This document shows, piece after piece, positions 43,304-52,641 of a stretch of DNA of 64,000 nt. Below the pieces are notes generated by a model. The model saw nothing but the letters and a program-made list of their open reading frames with translations, did not search any database and was not told where the DNA came from. Each line of letters starts with the position of its first letter. Position 1 is the stretch's first letter. This DNA comes from JAKACA01 sp963735115 (GTDB lineage Bacteria; Actinomycetota; Acidimicrobiia; Acidimicrobiales; Bog-793), in the NCBI GenBank assembly GCA_963735115.1, contig CAVTJR010000003.1, positions 1,550,001 to 1,614,000 on the forward strand, given 5' to 3'. The position numbers and the translations under genes are program-made.

Positions 43304-45453
43304 GCTCGCTCGCCCTCGCCTTCCCCGGTCTCGGCCGTCGCAGGACTCGCTCGGGTGAGCTCTGCCACCGTGGAGCGCAGCACCCGCTCGCGAAGGTACG
43401 GGAGCGGCCGAGACGGGTCGGGAGAGTCGATCTCGCGCCCGAGGCGATGGCCGTCGAAGACGGCGTCGGCGAGCATGCGGGGGGCGACGCAGTCGCCGAC
43501 GCGGTACAGCCCCCGGATCTCGGCGGCGGCGAGCGCCTCCGGTGACTCCGCCAGCTGACGGTAGAGGGCATCTTCGGAGCAGCGCTGGGTGACGAGGACG
43601 ACGGAGTCGCAAGCAAGGCCGGTGGCAGCGCCGAATTCGTCGAGGACGGCGAGGCGCCCACCGTCGATTGCCGCCACGGTCGTCGAGCGGCGGAAGCGAA
43701 CCCCGACCTCGTGGAGACGTTGTCGCAGCATCGTGCCCTCGAGAGTCGAGTCGCAGAAGGGCGCCACCTGCGAAAGGGGGGTGACGAGCTCCACCGAGAA
43801 GCCCTCCAGTGCCAGCAGCTCGGCCAGGCCCGGGCCTATGAAGTAGCCGTCACAGTCGTAGACGACGACCTCGGGGCCCTGCGGGCGGGCGCCGCCGACC
43901 ATGACCAGCTCGGGCGTGAGCACGTGTGCTCCCCCCGCAACGGCCCCGGGGATCGGCTCGTGCGTAACGCCGTTCAGCCCGTCGGCCGACCAGCTCGACC
44001 CGGTCGCCACGACGACGAGATCGGCGCCATAGTCGAGGACCCCGGAGGCGTCGAGCCGCAGACCGGTCAACACCTCGACGTTGCGGAGCTTGTCGAGCTG
44101 CACGCGCCGGTAATTGACGAGTCGCCCCCACTCCCCGAGCCCCGGTAGGCGAGGAATCCAGCGCATCGTCCCGCCGAGATCTGCCTCTGCCTCGACGAGG
44201 TGGACGCTTCGCATGCCGCGGCGGCCGAGCACCAGGGCGCACTCCATGCCGGCCGCACCGGCTCCCACGACTAGAACGTCGTTCTCGGCGTTGGCAGCTC
44301 GGTCGTAGCGCTCCGGGTGCCAGCCGCGGCGGAACTCCTCGCCGGCCGTGGCGTTCTGCACACAGCCGAGGTGGCCGGTGCGAAAACGGCTCACACAGAC
44401 GTTGATCCCCATGCACTCGCGGACGTCGTCGAGACGGCCCTCCTCGATCTTGCGAGGGAGGAACGGGTCGGCGATGGAGGGTCGGGCGGCTCCGATCACG
44501 TCCCAGACGCCCGAGTGGACGATCTCGGCCATGCGATCCGGGTTGGTGAGCCGCCCGACGCCCACGATCGGCTTCTCCGTGGCCGTACGCGCCCGTGCCG
44601 TCCACTCGAGCTGGTAGCCCTCCGAGGCGAAGCGGGACGCGTAGGAATCCCTCTGCCACTCCACGAGCGAACCGGCATTGACGTCCCAAAGGTCGACGAG
44701 GTCGTCGGCGGCGCGGATGAAGGCGAGGGATTCCTCGGGCGGGACGCCGGCCGGTCCGAGGGCCTCGATGGCGATGCGGACCGCCAGGGCGCACCGCCCC
44801 GCTACCACCGTGCGGACTCGCTCCAGCGTCTCGAGCCACAGGCGCGCCCGGTTCTCGAACGACCCCCCGTAGCCATCGCGGCGCTTGTTGTAGAAGGGGG
44901 AGAGGAATTGGCCTAGCAGGTAGCTGTGGCCTCCGTACACGTAAACGATGTCGAAGCCGACGTCGGCGGCGCGTCGGGCCGCCTGCGCCCAGTCGGCTTT
45001 CACGCGCTCGATGTCCGAATCGTCCATCTCCTTCGGCGACTCGGGCGTGACGAGGGTGAGCACGTCGCTGACGATTTGCGAGGGGGCGATGGCGGGCCAG
45101 CGCGTGTCTCGCCGGTAGGCGTGCGCCCCAGCGTGGCCGAGCTCGACGCCGGCGAGGGCCCCGTGGGCGTGGATCTCCTCGCACATGAGCGACGCCGTCT
45201 CGGCATCGTCGGCGTCCCAGAAGCTCTGCAGGGCGTACGGGGACTCGTCGCTGTCGGGCGAGACCGGCGCCATCTCGGTGCAGATGGCGGCCCACCCGCC
45301 CTCGGCCTTCACGCCGCGGTGGCGCGCCTGCGAAGCGGGCTTCTGCGACCCGAGGCCGGTGCAATGGGGAACTTGGTAGAAGCGGTTCCGCAGCACCTTC
45401 GGGCCGATCTCGATCGGCTCGAAGAGGATGTCGTGCCTGGGGTTTCGCGCCAT
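43300..45453 (-). CDS. Trimethylamine dehydrogenase-family flavoprotein
   Basis: 717 residues, close to the 729 of trimethylamine dehydrogenase. The N-terminal Old-Yellow-Enzyme barrel keeps FYQVPHC (Cys for covalent FMN), DIVYVYGGHSYL (active-site Tyr/His) and EWQRD (Trp and Asp). The aromatic bowl differs: the Tyr60 position is Met (CTEMAPVS) and the Trp355 position is Phe. The iron-sulfur motif CxxCxxC reads CMGINVC followed later by Cys, so one of four ligands is Ile. A C-terminal Rossmann domain (VLVVGAGAAGMECA) follows. ATG 45453 has GAGAGGAG upstream. Probably N-demethylates a substrate other than trimethylamine. Confidence 0.85.
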   Translation of the reverse strand: MARNPRHDILFEPIEIGPKVLRNRFYQVPHCTGLGSQKPASQARHRGVKAEGGWAAICTEMAPVSPDSDESPYALQSFWDADDAETASLMCEEIHAHGALAGVELGHAGAHAYRRDTRWPAIAPSQIVSDVLTLVTPESPKEMDDSDIERVKADWAQAARRAADVGFDIVYVYGGHSYLLGQFLSPFYNKRRDGYGGSFENRARLWLETLERVRTVVAGRCALAVRIAIEALGPAGVPPEESLAFIRAADDLVDLWDVNAGSLVEWQRDSYASRFASEGYQLEWTARARTATEKPIVGVGRLTNPDRMAEIVHSGVWDVIGAARPSIADPFLPRKIEEGRLDDVRECMGINVCVSRFRTGHLGCVQNATAGEEFRRGWHPERYDRAANAENDVLVVGAGAAGMECALVLGRRGMRSVHLVEAEADLGGTMRWIPRLPGLGEWGRLVNYRRVQLDKLRNVEVLTGLRLDASGVLDYGADLVVVATGSSWSADGLNGVTHEPIPGAVAGGAHVLTPELVMVGGARPQGPEVVVYDCDGYFIGPGLAELLALEGFSVELVTPLSQVAPFCDSTLEGTMLRQRLHEVGVRFRRSTTVAAIDGGRLAVLDEFGAATGLACDSVVLVTQRCSEDALYRQLAESPEALAAAEIRGLYRVGDCVAPRMLADAVFDGHRLGREIDSPDPSRPLPYLRERVLRSTVAELTRASPATAETGEGEGERA

Positions 45454-45528
45454 TGTGCTCCTCTCGTGGGCGCGCCGGAGTGCGGCCGGCCCTCGCTGCG
45501 TGATCGACACGAGATCGCTCGTCAGTCT

Positions 45529-46584
45529 TTACCAGGTGTCGTGGACCGGAACGGGGTAGATGCGCCGACGCGGCCATACGGCGGCGTCGCCGAGGGCGTC
45601 GTGGATGTTCTCTAGGTCCGGAGCGACAGGACGGGGCGCGTACGGGTTCAGCCAGACCCTGAGCAGGTGGCGGCGGCGCGAGAGGTCGGGATCGTCCTCG
45701 TAGGCGGTCCGCGAGTGCCAGATGACCGAGTCGTTCAGGTACTGAATGTCCCCAGGCTGAAAACGCATGTCGAAGGCCAAGCCGTCGCGGTTGGCGACGG
45801 CGTCGGTGAACTCGAGGGCCTCGCGGAGCTGAGCGGACATCCTCGGTATCTCGGGCATGTCGTCATGGAACTGCATCACCTCTCGCGGCAGCCAGCGCGT
45901 CGTCAGTCGCCCCTCGAAGTAGCTGAAGCACCGGAACCAGTAGTAATTCAGCTGCCCGACCGGGCCGTCGCCCTGCCAGCTGTAGTAGCACGGCTCGTCG
46001 TAGAGCGCTCGCAGCAGGTCAATGCGTTCGATCATGACGATGTTGTGGACGGCCGTGGCGCTCACGATCTTGCTGACACCACCGGAGCGAGCTGGCCGCA
46101 CGCAGAGGAGCCCGACGATGCCGACGCAGTCGTTGTGGTAGGCGAGCGCCTCGCCGAGCTTGTAACCACGGGTGTTCTCGTCCAGCACGGCCGCTTCGTT
46201 GCGCACGTCGCCGAGGATGTCGTTCTTGCCGCTCTGGCCGAGCGGGATCCCGAGGTAGGTCGACATGCCGAAGAAAGCCAGGCGCAGCTCCTCGAGGGAG
46301 AGATCGACGGCTGGGAGGCCACGGATCAGGCTGAAACCGCGGCCGAACTCGACCTCACGGCCGATTCTCTTCAGCTTGGGCCCAAGCAGGGGGAGCTCGA
46401 AGTTGGCGGGGGCGATCTCACTTACCGCCAGACTGCGCCGCCTGGCGGCGGCGACCGCGGCGGAGAGCTCCGTCAGCTCCGGCTGAGAGAGCTCGAGGAG
46501 CCAGTCCGTCATCCCCGACGTTGCGATCTTCTCGCCGGTCCACGTTGCAGGCGACGCAAGGGGCGATTGCGGCATGAACGACAC
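45529..46584 (-). CDS. TauD/TfdA-type Fe(II)/2-oxoglutarate dioxygenase
   Basis: 351 residues. The facial triad is visible as YHND (His and Asp) and a late His in NDSVIWHSRTAYED, with the 2-oxoglutarate Arg in RRRHLLRVWLNP. Length and GRGFSLIRGLP near the start fit the family. GTG 46584 is preferred because AGAGGAG lies four to five bases before it; ATG 46575 is an alternative. It heads the minus-strand operon and is divergent from the Dpp-type importer, so it may hydroxylate the imported compound first. TauD relatives act on taurine, carnitine precursors and many others. Confidence 0.83.
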   Translation of the reverse strand: MSFMPQSPLASPATWTGEKIATSGMTDWLLELSQPELTELSAAVAAARRRSLAVSEIAPANFELPLLGPKLKRIGREVEFGRGFSLIRGLPAVDLSLEELRLAFFGMSTYLGIPLGQSGKNDILGDVRNEAAVLDENTRGYKLGEALAYHNDCVGIVGLLCVRPARSGGVSKIVSATAVHNIVMIERIDLLRALYDEPCYYSWQGDGPVGQLNYYWFRCFSYFEGRLTTRWLPREVMQFHDDMPEIPRMSAQLREALEFTDAVANRDGLAFDMRFQPGDIQYLNDSVIWHSRTAYEDDPDLSRRRHLLRVWLNPYAPRPVAPDLENIHDALGDAAVWPRRRIYPVPVHDTW

Positions 46585-46928
46585 GGCGCTCCTCTCAGTG
46601 ACTTCGTCCCATTGTCCTCGCGATCGGCGTGGCCTGCCCAGAGGACGGCGAATCCTCCTTCTCGGTGTCAGGGAGCCTGCCCGCTTCATGGCGGTGCCAC
46701 GCCATGAAGACGTTCCGCACGGCGGATCGCTGGCGGGTGCCGGCCCTCCAGCATGCGGCGCCCGCCGCGACCATTACGGTCGATTGACGCTCTGTTACGA
46801 TCCGCTTGCCAGACGGAAACGGTCAGGACCGCGCCGGAACTACTCGCATCGGGGCAGCGGCTGCTCGCCTGACGTCATCGTCGAGCATCAAGGCCATCTC
46901 CGGCCCCGCCGGGGAGAGGGGGACAGCA
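46585..46928. promoter_or_regulatory. Divergent control region, dioxygenase operon / Dpp-type importer
   Basis: 344 bases between divergent units. The middle is less GC-rich. TTACGG and TACGAT spaced by 16 bases (about 46773-46800) form a weak sigma-70-like pair pointing to the transporter. The ribosome site of the binding protein is the GGAGAGGGGG run near 46912-46921. No repressor site is evident. Confidence 0.4.
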
Positions 46929-48593
46929 ATGGAGCCCAGGGACGAATCCGCGCCCGACCGTCGCAGCTACTCGCGTCGGGACTTCCTGCGGGGGACGATC
47001 GGCGGTGCGGCCGCCGTCGGCGTAGGAGGCCTGCTCGGCGCTTGCGGCTCCAACTCCTCCACGCCGACAACCTCGCCGAGCCCGAGTGCGGCTGGCAAGC
47101 CGGTCCGGGGGGGCACCCTCCGCCTCGGATGCACCGGCGGCGGTTCCTCGGACACCCTCGACGTCCAGGCCGGCGTGAACACCGTTGACTTCGCCCGCTC
47201 CCCGCAGATCAGTAACTGCCTGTACGAGTGGAACTACGACGCTGTCGCCGTCCCGGCGCTCGCCACCTTGGTGGAGCCGAACAGTGACGCCTCTGTCTGG
47301 ACGATCCATCTCCGCCAAGGCGTCCTCTTCCACAACGGCAAGGAGATGACCTCCGAGGACGTCATCTACAGCCTGCGACGGATCGCCGACCCCAAGTTGG
47401 GCCTCGCCGGCGCCTCGGGTATCGCCTCCCTCGACATGAGCACGATCAAGGCTGACGGGAAGTACACCGTCATCGCCCCCTGCAAGCCGGGCCTCAAGTT
47501 CTCGGTCCTGCCGGACAACCTCACCGGCTGGGGCGAGATGAGCATCATCCCTGCAGAGGGTTACAACCCGCAGAAGCCGATCGGCACAGGGGCCTTCAAG
47601 TACGAATCCTTCTCGCCCGGAGTGGAGAGCGTCTTCTCCCGTTTCGACAACTACTGGCAGGACGGTGCCGACGGCAAGCCCCTGCCGTACCTCGACAGTG
47701 TCCGGATTTACGACGTGGCGGACGAGACGGCCCAAGTGGACGGTCTCACGGGAGGAAGTTTCGACTGCATCGACCTGCTCTCGTACGGGAGCATCGCCAC
47801 CATCCGATCGAGCGGCCAGCTCGTCAACGTCTCCGACGGCGGTGGGTGGGTTCCGTTCACGATGCGGATAGACGTTCCCCCGTTCAACGACAACAACGTC
47901 CGCCAGGCGATGCGCTGGCTCGTCGACCGCCCGGAGATGCGCCTTCAAGTCTTCGGCGGCTATGGGCTGATCGGGAACGACGTCTTCGGAATCGTCGACC
48001 CCGACTATCCGGTCTTCCCCCAGCGCGAGCAGGACATCCCCCGAGCCAAGAGCCTGCTCGCCAAGGCAGGAGTTTCGAAGTTGAACGTGACGCTCGTCAC
48101 CTCCGACATCCACGAGGGGGCCATCCCGTCGGCCACCGTCCTCAAGACGCAGGCAGCCCAGGCCGGCGTGACGGTCAACCTCAATACCGTGACGCCGACG
48201 GCGTTCTTCGGGAAGCAGTATCTGAGTTGGACCTTCGCGCAGGACTGGTGGAGCGCCAACCACTACCTTCGCCAGGTCTCCTACTCCGAGCTGCCGACCT
48301 CGCCCTGGAACGAGACCCACTGGGCGAGCCCCGCCGCCAACCCTCAGCCAGCGGGGACCGGCCAGCGCTACCTCAACCTGTACAACCAAGCCCTCTCCAC
48401 GGTAAACGACGGCGTGCGCAAAGAGATCATTCATGAGATGGGCCAGCTGGACTACGAGTATGGCGGCTACATCATCCCGTACTTCAGCCCGGTGATCAGC
48501 GGGTATGGCAAGAACCTCGTCGGTGTGGTGTCCACGAACACGGGCGACTCCCTGTCGGAGTACCTGTTCAAGAATTTCTGGTTCAAGAAGTAA
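46929..48593 (+). CDS. Peptide/opine-type ABC transporter substrate-binding lipoprotein
   Basis: 554 residues of the DppA/OppA family (SBP_bac_5). The N-terminus carries a Tat motif SRRDFLRG followed by a lipobox LLGAC, so it is a Tat-exported lipoprotein. The mature protein begins after a Ser/Thr/Pro linker and shows PVRGGTLRLG, LRQGVLFHNGKEMTSEDVIYSL and PIGTGAFKYESF. ATG 46929 is supported by a GGAGAGGGGG site. It is the first gene of a four-gene importer operon and divergent from the catabolic operon, suggesting it brings in that pathway's substrate. Confidence 0.9.
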   Translation: MEPRDESAPDRRSYSRRDFLRGTIGGAAAVGVGGLLGACGSNSSTPTTSPSPSAAGKPVRGGTLRLGCTGGGSSDTLDVQAGVNTVDFARSPQISNCLYEWNYDAVAVPALATLVEPNSDASVWTIHLRQGVLFHNGKEMTSEDVIYSLRRIADPKLGLAGASGIASLDMSTIKADGKYTVIAPCKPGLKFSVLPDNLTGWGEMSIIPAEGYNPQKPIGTGAFKYESFSPGVESVFSRFDNYWQDGADGKPLPYLDSVRIYDVADETAQVDGLTGGSFDCIDLLSYGSIATIRSSGQLVNVSDGGGWVPFTMRIDVPPFNDNNVRQAMRWLVDRPEMRLQVFGGYGLIGNDVFGIVDPDYPVFPQREQDIPRAKSLLAKAGVSKLNVTLVTSDIHEGAIPSATVLKTQAAQAGVTVNLNTVTPTAFFGKQYLSWTFAQDWWSANHYLRQVSYSELPTSPWNETHWASPAANPQPAGTGQRYLNLYNQALSTVNDGVRKEIIHEMGQLDYEYGGYIIPYFSPVISGYGKNLVGVVSTNTGDSLSEYLFKNFWFKK

Positions 48594-48820
48594 GGCGATC
48601 GGGGCATCTGCAGGCGTCGCCGGCCCGGGAACCTGCAGCAGAATCCGATCTACAATGCGCCCTTCAACGGCACGACCGGTCAGAGCTCTCACGACCCGTC
48701 GCCGCCACGGGAGGTGACCGACGGCGTGAGGGGGACCGGGCGAGCTTGGGTTTCTCCCAGCGGGGCGCTCGGGCGTTGCCGCATGGCGATCCGGCCGGCA
48801 GCCACCGAGGGGATGCCGTC

Positions 48821-49840
48821 GTGGCCGTAGCCGCTGCCAAGACGGCGCCGTCCCGGACGGCGCCCAGCCGGCGCCACGGCGAGCATCCGATCCGCACCCT
48901 CGTGCTCCGGCGCAGCGCCATCGGGATCGTGACACTGTTCGTCGTCTCTATCGTCGTGTTCCTGGCCACCCAGGTGCTCCCTGGCAATGCGGCCTATGCC
49001 GTTCTCGGCCATAGCGCCACCCGGGCGCGCATCCTGCTGCTCGAACAGCAGATGCACCTCAATCGTGGATTGTTCGAGCAGTACTGGAGCTGGATCTCGG
49101 GAATCTTGACGGGCCGGGCCGGCACCTCGTTCGCGAACGGCGAGTCGGTCTGGGCCCTCGTCGGGCCCCGCCTCGCCAATTCCGCCGCCCTCGTCGTGTT
49201 CGCGGGCCTCATCGGGAGCGTCCTCGGAGTCCTTCTCGGAGCCGTCGCCGCCCTGCGCAAAGACGGCGTCTTCGACCACATCACCTCGGCGATCTCGCTG
49301 GCGATCACCTCGCTCCCCGAGTTCATCGTCGCTCTCATCCTCATCTTGCTGTTCTCGACCTTCGTCTTCCACCTCTTCCCCGGGGTGTCGCTGCTACAGC
49401 CCGGCCAGTCCGCCTTCACCCAGCCCCGGCTGCTGGCACTCCCGGTCGCCACCCTCGTTCTCGTGATCATTCCCTACATCCTGCGGATGATGCGGGCTGC
49501 CATGATCGAGGCACTCGAGTCGGACTACGTGGAGATGGCTCGCCTGAAGGGTTTACGGGCCATCCGCATCGCCCTGGTGCACGCCTTGCCCAATGCCATC
49601 GCCCCCACGATCCAGGTGATCGGCCTCAACTTCCTCTACCTCGCCGGCGGCATCGTGCTCGTCGAGTACATCTTCAACTACCCCGGCATCGGCCAAGGGC
49701 TCGTGAACGCCGTCGACAATCGCGACATCCCCACGATCCAGTTCATCGTCCTGGTGCTGGCGGCGTTTTACGTGTTCATGAACATCCTCACCGACATGAT
49801 CGCGCTGCTCGCCACCCCGCGGCGCCGGATCGCGAGATAG
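48821..49840 (+). CDS. Dpp/Opp-type ABC transporter permease (DppB-like)
   Basis: About 339 residues with six membrane helices. N-terminal SAIGIVTLFVVSIVVFLATQVLPGNAA and the EAA loop EMARLKGLRAIRIALVHALPNA are DppB features, as is NYPGIGQGLVNAVDNRDIP. GTG 48821 with GAGGGG eight bases upstream is the likely start; the frame extends to 48746. A gap of 227 bases separates it from the binding-protein gene. Confidence 0.88.
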   Translation: MAVAAAKTAPSRTAPSRRHGEHPIRTLVLRRSAIGIVTLFVVSIVVFLATQVLPGNAAYAVLGHSATRARILLLEQQMHLNRGLFEQYWSWISGILTGRAGTSFANGESVWALVGPRLANSAALVVFAGLIGSVLGVLLGAVAALRKDGVFDHITSAISLAITSLPEFIVALILILLFSTFVFHLFPGVSLLQPGQSAFTQPRLLALPVATLVLVIIPYILRMMRAAMIEALESDYVEMARLKGLRAIRIALVHALPNAIAPTIQVIGLNFLYLAGGIVLVEYIFNYPGIGQGLVNAVDNRDIPTIQFIVLVLAAFYVFMNILTDMIALLATPRRRIAR

Positions 49841-49842
49841 CC

Positions 49843-50787
49843 ATGGCGGCCGTCGCCCCAGCCGTGCCGGCCCGGACGAAGCGCCTCCGTCGTAGGCGGC
49901 AGTGGCTCTCGACGCTCGGGACGGCCGCCCGCACCGGTCGTGGCAAACTCGGGATCGGGCTCGCGTCTGTTGTCGTGCTGATCGCCGCTATCGGGCCATT
50001 TGTGACCCCCTACCCCACCTCTCAGTTCGTGGCGCTCGACTACTCCGCACCGTCGTCCCACTTCCTACTCGGGACGGACTATCTCGGCTACGACGTGCTC
50101 TCCCGAGTGCTGGACGGCGGGTGGATCATGCTCGTCATGGCGTTGTGCGCGACGACCTTCGGTCTCATCGTCGGTGGCGTCGCGGGAATCTCGGCGGCGT
50201 ACCTGCGCGGCAAGGCAGACGCCCTCATCATGCGGGCGGTCGATGTCATCCTCGCCTTCCCACAGCTCGTGTTCGCGCTGCTGCTCGTGAGCATCATCGG
50301 CCCGAAGCTCTGGCTGATCGTGCTCGCCGTGGGCTTCTCGCACGCTCCCGCGGTAGCACGCGTGCTGCGCTCGGCCACCCTCGACATCTCCGAACGCGAC
50401 TTCGTGAAGTCGGTCGAGCTGCAGGGCGTCAAGCCGGCGCGGGTGATGTGGTCCGAGATCCTGCCCAACCTCATGAGCCCGCTCATGGTGGAGGCCGGCC
50501 TGCGACTCACCTACTCGATCGTCGTCATGGCTGGGCTCAACTTCCTCGGCTTCGGCCCGCCGCCGCCGGCGCCCAACTGGGGGATCATGATCTGGGAGAA
50601 CCTCGACGGCCGCACAACCAACCCGTGGGCGGTCGTGGTTCCCGCCGCCCTCATCGCCTTGCTCACGATCGGGACGAATACCTTCACCGACGCCGTCGCC
50701 CGCGTGGCGATCGGAGTCGACCGCCGTCCTGAGGTGGCCGCCCTCCTCGAGGACATCGGTCTTCGACCGTCTACGGAGCCGGCGTGA
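49843..50787 (+). CDS. Dpp/Opp-type ABC transporter permease (DppC-like)
   Basis: 314 residues, six helices after a basic N-terminal tail. LLGTDYLGYDVLSRVL is the typical DppC stretch and FVKSVELQGVKPARVMWSEILPN the coupling loop, with GFGPPPPAPNWGIMIW near the end. ATG 49843 follows the DppB stop by two bases, and the stop overlaps the GTG of the ATPase gene by 4 bases. Confidence 0.9.
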   Translation: MAAVAPAVPARTKRLRRRRQWLSTLGTAARTGRGKLGIGLASVVVLIAAIGPFVTPYPTSQFVALDYSAPSSHFLLGTDYLGYDVLSRVLDGGWIMLVMALCATTFGLIVGGVAGISAAYLRGKADALIMRAVDVILAFPQLVFALLLVSIIGPKLWLIVLAVGFSHAPAVARVLRSATLDISERDFVKSVELQGVKPARVMWSEILPNLMSPLMVEAGLRLTYSIVVMAGLNFLGFGPPPPAPNWGIMIWENLDGRTTNPWAVVVPAALIALLTIGTNTFTDAVARVAIGVDRRPEVAALLEDIGLRPSTEPA

Positions 50788-52641
50788 CTTCGACGGCACC
50801 GGCGCACGCGGCCAACCGTCAGGCTGCGCACGAGCCTGCGTCCGGTGTTGTTCGCCTGGCGGTAAGGGATCTCGACATCCGCGTGACGGACTCGGAGGCG
50901 GACGTCGTAAGCGAGGTCTCCTTCGAGGTCCACTCCGGGGACGTGCTCGGCCTCGTGGGTGAGTCCGGCTCGGGCAAGACGACCGTGGCGCTCGCCCTCC
51001 TCGGTTACGCCCGCCGCGGGCTCAGGATCGCCTCCGGCGAGGTCCTGCTCGACGGCACTGACCTCCTCGCTGCGAACAGGAGCGAGCTGAGAACCCTCCG
51101 CGGCGCTCGGGTCGCCTACGTTCCCCAGGACCCGGCGGCGGCGCTCAACCCGACCCTGCGGGTGGGCACCCAATTGAAGGAGGCGCTCTCGGCCCACGAG
51201 GGCGTTGTGGAGGATCCCGGCGCGCGTGTCGCCGAGGTGCTGGCGGAGGCCCGCCTTGACGCCACCGACGACCTCATGCGCCGCTACCCGCACCAGCTGT
51301 CAGGCGGCCAGCAGCAGCGGGTGGCGCTGGCGATGGCCTTCTCCTGCCGGCCGTCGCTCATCGTCCTCGATGAGCCGACGACCGGCCTTGACGTCTCCAC
51401 GCAGCGCCACGTGCTCGACACCGTTCGTAGCCTGTGCAGCTCCTACGGAGTGGCGGCGGTCTACGTGAGCCACGACCTCGCCGTCGTCGGCGGCCTTGTC
51501 GCCGACGTGGCCGTCATGTATGCCGGCCGGATCATCGAGCTGGGAGGCACCAAACCGGTCTTCTCCTTTCCGGTTCATCCCTACACCCGCGGACTGCTCA
51601 CCGCGGTCCCGTCCGCCGACCGGGCCGAGATGCTCTCGGGCATCGAGGGGCAGCCGCCGCGTCCGGGCCGGCGGCCGCCCGGCTGCTCGTTCGCCCCCCG
51701 CTGCTCCTTGGTCCTCGACGCCTGCAGCCATGATCCTGCGCCCCCGCCGGTCAGCGTGGGAGGTCGGCTCGTACGTTGCCTGCGAGCACTCGAGCTTCAG
51801 CACGAGACGCATCGCCAGCCTGCCGTCGTGCCCGTCACACCGCCCGTTGGCGCCGCTCCTGTCCTCTCGGTCCACGAGGTCTCCGCCTCCTACGGCTCGG
51901 CGCCCGTCCTTTTCGACGTCAACCTCGACGTCGCCCCCGAGTCCTGCACGGCGCTCGTGGGAGAGTCCGGCTCTGGCAAGACGACGCTCGCCCGCTGCAT
52001 CGTCGGTCTGCACTCGAATTGGACCGGCGAGATGACCTTCGAGGACGGCCAGCTGGCGCCCGGGGCGCGGCAAACGGCCGAAAGACGTCCTGAAGCGCAT
52101 CCAGTACATCTTCCAGAACCCCTACACCTCGCTCAACCCGCGAAAGACGATCGCTCAGATCGTGGCTCAGCCGCTCGAGCATTTCCTGCAACTGTCCTAC
52201 GCCGAGCGGTCGGCGCGGGTGTCCCGCGTGCTCGAGGACGTCTCGCTCGGTACCGACTTCCTCTCTCGCTTTCCCGACCAGCTTTCCGGTGGCGAGCGAC
52301 AGCGGGTGGCGATCGCCCGTGCACTTGCCGTAGAACCGGATCTTCTCGTGTGCGACGAGGTGACCTCGGCGCTCGACGTATCGGTGCAGGCGGTCATCAT
52401 CGAGCTGCTCCGACGGCTGCAGCACGAGCGCCGGCTCAGCATGATCTTCATCACCCACAACCTCGCCCTCGTGCGCAGCATCGCCCAGTCGGCCGTGGTG
52501 CTGTGCGAGGGCCGGGTCGTCGAGACCGGCACGGTCGCGCAGGTGCTCGAGCACCCACAGGACCCCTACACGGTCCGTCTCATGGAGGATGTGCCGAAGC
52601 TCGCCGACTCCGGGGCGCTCGCTGCGCCCGTCACCTCGTAG
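50784..52641 (+). CDS. Fused DppD-DppF-type ABC ATPase, frameshifted
   Basis: Tandem ATPase of the Dpp-type importer. The first half has Walker A GESGSGKTT, LSGGQQQR signature, LIVLDEPTTGLD and the C-terminal Cys motif (GCSFAPRCSLVLDAC) of DppD-like proteins. The second half has GESGSGKTT again. Then, after a one-base frame slip near 52055-52066 (a GCCCGGGGCGCGG run), it continues as KRIQYIFQNPYTSLNP, LSGGERQRVAIARAL, VCDEVTSALD and a switch His in ITHN. Skipping one base gives one protein of 618 residues ending at 52641. The tail overlaps the convergent aminotransferase gene by 11 bases. Confidence 0.83.

Noticed and set aside
46785..46805. TTGACG/TACGAT as a sigma-70 promoter
   Set aside because: Only six bases separate the boxes.
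46875..48935. 686-codon minus frame opposite the binding-protein gene
   Set aside because: Shadow composition; the plus strand has Tat signal, lipobox and binding-protein motifs.
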